DNA of 13,290 nt from Rikenellaceae bacterium (lineage in GTDB: Bacteria > Bacteroidota > Bacteroidia > Bacteroidales > UBA932), in NCBI GenBank assembly GCA_900769735.1, contig CAAGHY010000004.1, positions 1 to 13,290 of the forward strand. Direction: 5' to 3'. Positions 13,266 through 13,290 of this stretch are shown one piece after another. Every line of letters begins with the position of its first letter. The stretch's first letter is position 1. The translations under genes were made by a program, and so were the position numbers. The notes beneath the pieces are model-generated. The model saw nothing but the letters and a program-made list of their open reading frames with translations, made no database searches and was not told where the DNA came from.

Positions 13266-13290
13266 GACTTTTAGGCAAAAATCGGTTATA

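Overview
The window looks like a chromosomal stretch from a member of the Bacteroidota, most likely Bacteroidales. This rests on the TAnnTTTG-type promoter boxes before several genes, a BlaR1-like M56 peptidase fused to a TonB C-terminal domain, large FtsX-type permease genes, start codons without Shine-Dalgarno sequences, and a tRNA gene that does not encode its CCA end. I see no transposase, phage gene or CRISPR array.

Layout. (1) 1-3609, plus strand: the C-terminal end of an FtsX/MacB-type permease, a complete LolD/MacB-type ATPase and a complete 796-residue permease, probably one export or cell-envelope ABC operon. A 21-bp motif occurs just before the last permease and twice after it. (2) 3610-5225: a bidirectional terminator, then a clade-3 monofunctional catalase (katA) on the minus strand. 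(3) 5226-5584: a control region between katA and a response regulator. It holds two divergent, near-identical sigma-54-type (-24/-12) promoters and a perfect dyad exactly midway between them. (4) 5585-8236: a sigma-54-dependent NtrC-type response regulator and its abutting PAS/histidine kinase partner. (5) 8237-10220: a BlaI-type repressor and a BlaR1-type M56 metallopeptidase carrying a TonB_C domain, preceded by two tandem dyads with 21-bp periodicity. (6) 10321-11780, minus strand: a membrane-anchored LuxR-like HTH protein followed 2 nt later by a secreted protein with two TonB_C domains. (7) 11781-12097: a gene-free, dyad-rich stretch. (8) 12098-12787: an exported protein of unknown function with its own terminator. 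(9) 12788-13290: a possible 50-codon ORF, then tRNA-Leu(GAG) on the minus strand with terminator and promoter.

How the genes may work together (inference): the NtrC-type regulator sits beside its own sigma-54 promoter and faces an equivalent promoter pointing at katA. The two-component system may therefore control both itself and catalase from one shared upstream activating site. The ABC genes are a kind often found near such regulators in Bacteroidota, but I see no sigma-54 promoter in front of the ABC genes that lie within this window. The BlaI/BlaR1 pair is probably autoregulated through the tandem dyads. It lies convergent to a second TonB_C-containing operon, so a group of envelope-signalling genes is packed here.
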